Both the position numbers and the translations under genes were made by a program. From Ichthyosporea sp. XGB-2017a (lineage: Eukaryota; Opisthokonta; Ichthyosporea), in the NCBI GenBank assembly GCA_002811675.1, contig PDIM01010323.1:177924-212632 (forward strand): a stretch of 34,709 nt of DNA, read 5' to 3'. The notes under the pieces are model-generated. The model did not search any database. It was not told where the DNA came from and saw only the letters and a program-made list of their open reading frames with translations. Positions 31,351-34,709 of this stretch are shown here, in pieces (positions within the stretch are counted from its first letter, which is position 1; each line of letters opens with the position of its first letter).

Positions 31351-31878
31351 TTATAGCTCCACTCCGTGTTTCTCAAAATTTCTTACAATAACGCCTAGTT
31401 GAACATGGACTTTACCTGCAGCCACCGTCCGTAGTCTATAGCGATCGTTGTTGCTGTATATTAACTCCTTGTTTTGCAGCCTGGGACCTCCACCAACAAA
31501 ATATGATGTGATTTGCTCTCCGATAGACCCAGCAGGCTTCCATGTAGCCACATCCAAATCATAAGTTCCTGGTGAGGTAGGAACATTGACAAATCCATAG
31601 CCTGCAAGCTCATTTCGCCCATGACTGTCTTGATGCCACACCTCAAAATGCAATTTGGGCCAACCTTGAATCCCTTTTACTGCGTAGTGAATATCTATGG
31701 GATGAGTCCAGGAAGAGATCATACCACAATCAGCATTGTCAACCTGAGTTCTTCCTTCATCTAATCCTTCAAGTAATCTCCATGAAGGACCTGCATTAAT
31801 ACCCCACACACAGAAAAGACCACTGTATTCAAATTCTGAAGCCCCACAAATTTCTCCAATTAAGTGGACCTCTGCCAT
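31351..31878 (-). CDS. B9D2: B9 domain-containing protein 2 (ciliary transition-zone/MKS complex)
   Basis: The gene encodes 175 residues, exactly the length of human B9D2, and begins with the same MAEVH. The whole protein is a single B9 domain, a C2-like fold: LIGEICGASEF, CVWGINAGPSWRLL, GRTQVDNAD, SHPIDIHYAVKGIQGWPKL, GRNELAGYGFVNVP, FVGGGPRL and a final VRNFEKHGVEL. B9D1, B9D2 and MKS1 form the B9 part of the MKS module, which gates protein entry at the ciliary transition zone. The stop region reads CTATAAAAG, so a TATAAA polyadenylation-signal variant overlaps the TAA. A possible 5' intron is discussed in the findings. Confidence 0.95.
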   Translation of the reverse strand: MAEVHLIGEICGASEFEYSGLFCVWGINAGPSWRLLEGLDEGRTQVDNADCGMISSWTHPIDIHYAVKGIQGWPKLHFEVWHQDSHGRNELAGYGFVNVPTSPGTYDLDVATWKPAGSIGEQITSYFVGGGPRLQNKELIYSNNDRYRLRTVAAGKVHVQLGVIVRNFEKHGVEL

Positions 31879-32420
31879 AACTGAATATCTTACACTTTCA
31901 AAAATGAATCGCGCTCCTTCCTTTGCCTTTTACAAAAAACAATCAAGCAAACAGATGTTAAAACAGTCTCCTGAGAACAAGTAGATTTGAAAAGGAAATC
32001 TACGCAACATAAAAAGGATAAAAATATTTTTGTAAAAAAAATAGTAAGCGAAAGATAATAAGTAAAATAAGGGAACAAAAATAAAAAATGCAAAAAAAAA
32101 AGAAAAAATGTCGACGTACGTGCAGAGAGTGCAGACCCCCCCCCATTCCTACTATGTAGTCCCTACCCATTACCCAAGGCCAATAGGGGAGAGTGGCCAT
32201 GGGGACTGGCTGAAAAATTGAATGAAGAATAAACAGATAACTGCACATTCCAATTGGAGAGCGAAAACTGAAGAGTGAAGAGGTTGCAGACAGCAGAGCT
32301 AGAGCCTCTAGAGGGCTCTTTTTTTCTTTCCGTTTCGGAGTTAAAGTCATCATGACAGCTCTTGGATATACTTGCTTACCTTGGCTAAGCTTTGTGATGG
32401 GCATTATATAGTGTTGAAAA
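31879..32420. promoter_or_regulatory. B9D2 leader and candidate promoter
   Basis: A TATATAA on the minus strand (32404-32410) and a good donor GTAAGC on that strand (32379 down) lie upstream. TTCAG at 31881-31885 directly before TT-ATG could be the matching acceptor. Poly-A/T runs near 32030-32106 and a C10 run at about 32135-32145 (plus) lie between. No other gene is seen. Confidence 0.4.
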
Positions 32421-32603
32421 TGTAAACTTTGTTCTCATCTCAAGGGAAACACAGAAACGCCAAAGTAATGCGCCTATTGGTGCACAATATCTGGCTCAAG
32501 CGTTTATTTTGACAACTCCGTTTTAAAGGGAACTTGAAGGGTACTTTCACTTCCATTTATTGCCTTTCCGAACTATTCCAAGATAACCTGTCCCCAAGGG
32601 AAC

Positions 32604-32626
32604 CCCAAGGGAATGGCTCCCTTGGG
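32604..32626. repeat. Perfect inverted repeat, 9-bp arms, 5-nt loop
   Basis: CCCAAGGGA - ATGGC - TCCCTTGGG forms a perfect hairpin. A partial direct copy (CCCCAAGGGAA) lies just before it at about 32592. Confidence 0.6.
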
Positions 32627-34589
32627 CCTTGTGAGTAGTCAACTTGCACTGCTTTGCATATATTTTTTTCCTTATTTGCACAAAGGCACATTAATTTTGA
32701 GTCAAGTTATAAAGCGGCCCTGGCTGAGCATGCATGAGCTCTTCTGAACTGTCTCTGTAAGTTGCCTTAAGGCCCCTCCATATATTCACTACTTTTTGGC
32801 GTCTGTATGACCAATAAAGTACTGGTATCCATACAATACAACAAGCGAAAAGCTGTCAACTGCAACTGTTCCAGACCTTGAAATCCACGAATTATATTAT
32901 CTGTGTGAGGATTATTACTGCAGTCAGCTGCTTCTGTGCCAGATTTCTTTGTACATAACAACAGCTGGCCACATGACGTTTATACGACGTCGCCTGTACA
33001 TGTTTACTTGTGTGAACTTCAGTTCTCATAGTTGAATATTGAATGTGAACTTTGAATTTTGCCAGATGTAATTCACACCTCGAATCATGGACAGAATTAG
33101 CTGGAAGGTGGTCTGCACATGGAGGAGGCTTCCTAGACCCAAACCAGTGAAGCAAATTTCTATTTTAAGAATAAGAGATGCAACGTCTAGCACTAATAAA
33201 GCTATGGAAACGTGGATTGATATGGCGTCATTTGATCAATAATTAAAGCTGAAAGCGAAAAAACAGGGTAGAAGCCCCAATTTGCGGTCTTTTAACATAC
33301 GTCTGCCTGGGGTTAATGAATGACCTCATCTGGTAATTATCAAATTATAACAGGAAAGTGAGATCCCGCGCCATTGACTTTTCTGGTATACACTTTTGTA
33401 TATTTGTACATGCTGTTTACTATATATAACTCTTTCCAATACTCCCACCTTTCTCCGGTAAAATCCCCAGTCTCTCATCAGCAACCCTTTGCTGCGCCAA
33501 GTAGCAATTTCAAATTTGCCGGAGGATCTAGTTGGCCACCCCAATAGCCAATTATATGATTGTTTATAATTTGTAGGGGTCGAGTCTCATACATTAATTG
33601 TTATCGTGCAGCTGCGCCAGCATTGAGATCCGATCGAGTACAGCATGATGTGAAAATGATCCCAATTCCAATCAAAAGAACTGCAAGAGGTTTATATGTT
33701 ATGGATATAGTATAAAGTGGTCTTTCCACGGGTATATAATAGGATAATAGAGGAGGTGTGCAGGGGGTTATTTCCCTAATGAGGACATCCCCATGGACAT
33801 ATATAGCCTCTCTTTCCTGTACCCCTCGTTCCGCTCCGAGTGTTTTATACTCCTTGCCTACACCTCATCGTGTCTCTCCTTCCACTACATATACGGGTCC
33901 CTCAACTCCAAAGAGGGAAGTCCGCGAATACACATGTATCTATATATAACGCAGCTCATTAACAACCATAACATGTCCAGATACACACCTCTTGCATAAC
34001 CCTTCCCATAGCCACAACCCTATCCACCCTCCCTTCCTCCACGCCGGCCCTGCCTCGCTTCCATACAAATACAATAGTGGCTTTTAGAATTTTTTCAATT
34101 TATAATCTCCATCTCCTTGCAGGATCCTTCTCGTTTTTTCATACAATATCTATGGTTATGAAATATCCGCCTCCCCTCTTTCTTCTCTTTGTTTCTTTCT
34201 CGTAGTACAATTTCTAATAGATAATTCCGGTTTTGTTAATCTTTCCTTTTTCAACTTTTTTCAAAACTTTGCAAATTTCTTTTTTCGTTTTGCCGTTGTT
34301 TTTTATGACAAAATTCAAAGCAATCGCTTTAGTTTTACGGTTACTTTTCTTATTTCTTAATTCGCTTATTGTATAATTTCGTATTTGGTGTTCTTAAGTT
34401 TTATTGTCTTCGTTTTGTAATCTCCGAGTCTGAGACATCAAGGACATTCCGTGGTTGATTAGTTTGTAGGACTCGAATAATCATTTTGCTCTTCCGTATA
34501 ACGTAGCTTTTCTATATTTCTTTGAGCAACTTTACATCCTTTGCAATTACAAAAAAATATTTTTTAAGAAATCTTCTTTTAACAATTCT

Positions 34590-34633
34590 TTCTTCCTTCC
34601 TTCCTTTCTTTCTTTCTTCTTTTTTTTTTTTTT
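34590..34633 (+). repeat. Pyrimidine tract (CTTC)n/(CTTT)n/T13
   Basis: A run of CTTCC and CTTT units ends in about 13 T. It lies 43 nt upstream of the last start codon, probably in the promoter or leader, and is also a possible acceptor-type tract. Confidence 0.6.
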
Positions 34634-34676
34634 GAAAAAGAAGAACTCCAAGTGAACAGAATAACAATATTACATC

Positions 34677-34709
34677 ATGAGTGCAGAAGCGAAAAGTGCT
34701 GATTTGAAA
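34677..34709 (+). CDS. Start of an unidentified gene, cut by the window edge
   Basis: An ATG after a long pyrimidine- and A-rich leader opens a frame of 11 codons (MSAEAKSADLK) that runs off the window. The setting looks like a genuine start: TTACATC before the ATG and a second-codon AGT as in other genes. Eleven residues are too few to name a product. Confidence 0.45.
   Translation, partial: MSAEAKSADLK

Larger units (their letters stand above)
32421..34676. other. Long gene-free stretch before the truncated last gene
   Basis: I see no supportable gene, tRNA or mobile element over about 2.3 kb. Short frames on both strands lack domains. The first part has AAGGGAA-rich strings and a hairpin. 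The last 600 bp are T-rich and pyrimidine-rich, as expected of the promoter and leader of the downstream gene. TAGGGTT occurs on the minus strand at 34016-34022. Confidence 0.5.

Noticed and set aside
32000-32404. 134-codon minus-strand frame upstream of B9D2
   Set aside because: Its second half is Phe-rich because of an A/T tract, and a good splice donor lies 8 codons in, so it is better read as leader or intron of B9D2.
33570-33640. Possible tRNA (GGGGTCGAGTCTC resembles a B box)
   Set aside because: No A box at a suitable distance and no cloverleaf could be drawn.

Overview
This window is nuclear DNA of a eukaryotic protist that builds motile cilia. Its genes carry GT-AG introns, mostly 81-106 nt long, use the standard genetic code (TAA, TAG and TGA all end genes) and have TATA boxes and AATAAA polyadenylation signals. 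The organism cannot be named from sequence alone. A stramenopile (labyrinthulomycete or oomycete relative) fits the few short introns, the very large CD36-family protein and the DUF707 and GT49 glycosyltransferase domains, but that is inference.

Layout, left to right: an FAD-dependent amine-oxidase-like protein (+, 651-1967); nucleoporin NUP42 (+, 2443-4002, one intron); ribosomal protein RPL7/uL30 (-, 4095-5717, two introns, the first exon only 11 nt); a 959-residue CD36-family membrane protein (+, 6510-9389); a type II membrane glycosyltransferase joining GT49, a ricin-type lectin and DUF707 (+, 10278-13420, two introns); IQUB (-, 13446-15695); a single-headed inner-arm axonemal dynein heavy chain of 4019 residues (+, 16399-28624, an 11.6-kb first exon and two small introns near the 3' end); an unidentified coiled-coil protein (-, 28640-29748, one intron); EMC3 (+, 30286-31194, two introns); B9D2 (-, 31351-31878); a gene-poor stretch of about 2.8 kb; and the first 11 codons of a further gene (+, from 34677) cut off by the window edge.

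From 13.4 to 31.9 kb, three of five genes are recognisable ciliary components: IQUB (radial-spoke base), the inner-arm dynein and B9D2 (transition zone). A fourth, the coiled-coil protein, lies among them and is a candidate ciliary factor by position. IQUB and the dynein are divergent across about 700 bp that contains an X-box-like site. Gene ends are very compact: stop codons of convergent pairs lie only 15-25 bp apart, and in four genes AATAAA overlaps or directly abuts the stop codon. The other genes are housekeeping (RPL7, NUP42, EMC3) or concern the cell surface and secretory pathway (CD36-like protein, glycosyltransferase).

The items most worth following up are the GT49-lectin-DUF707 fusion, the stop-codon/AATAAA coincidence, the ciliary gene neighbourhood with its unknown coiled-coil member, and the enlarged CD36-like protein.
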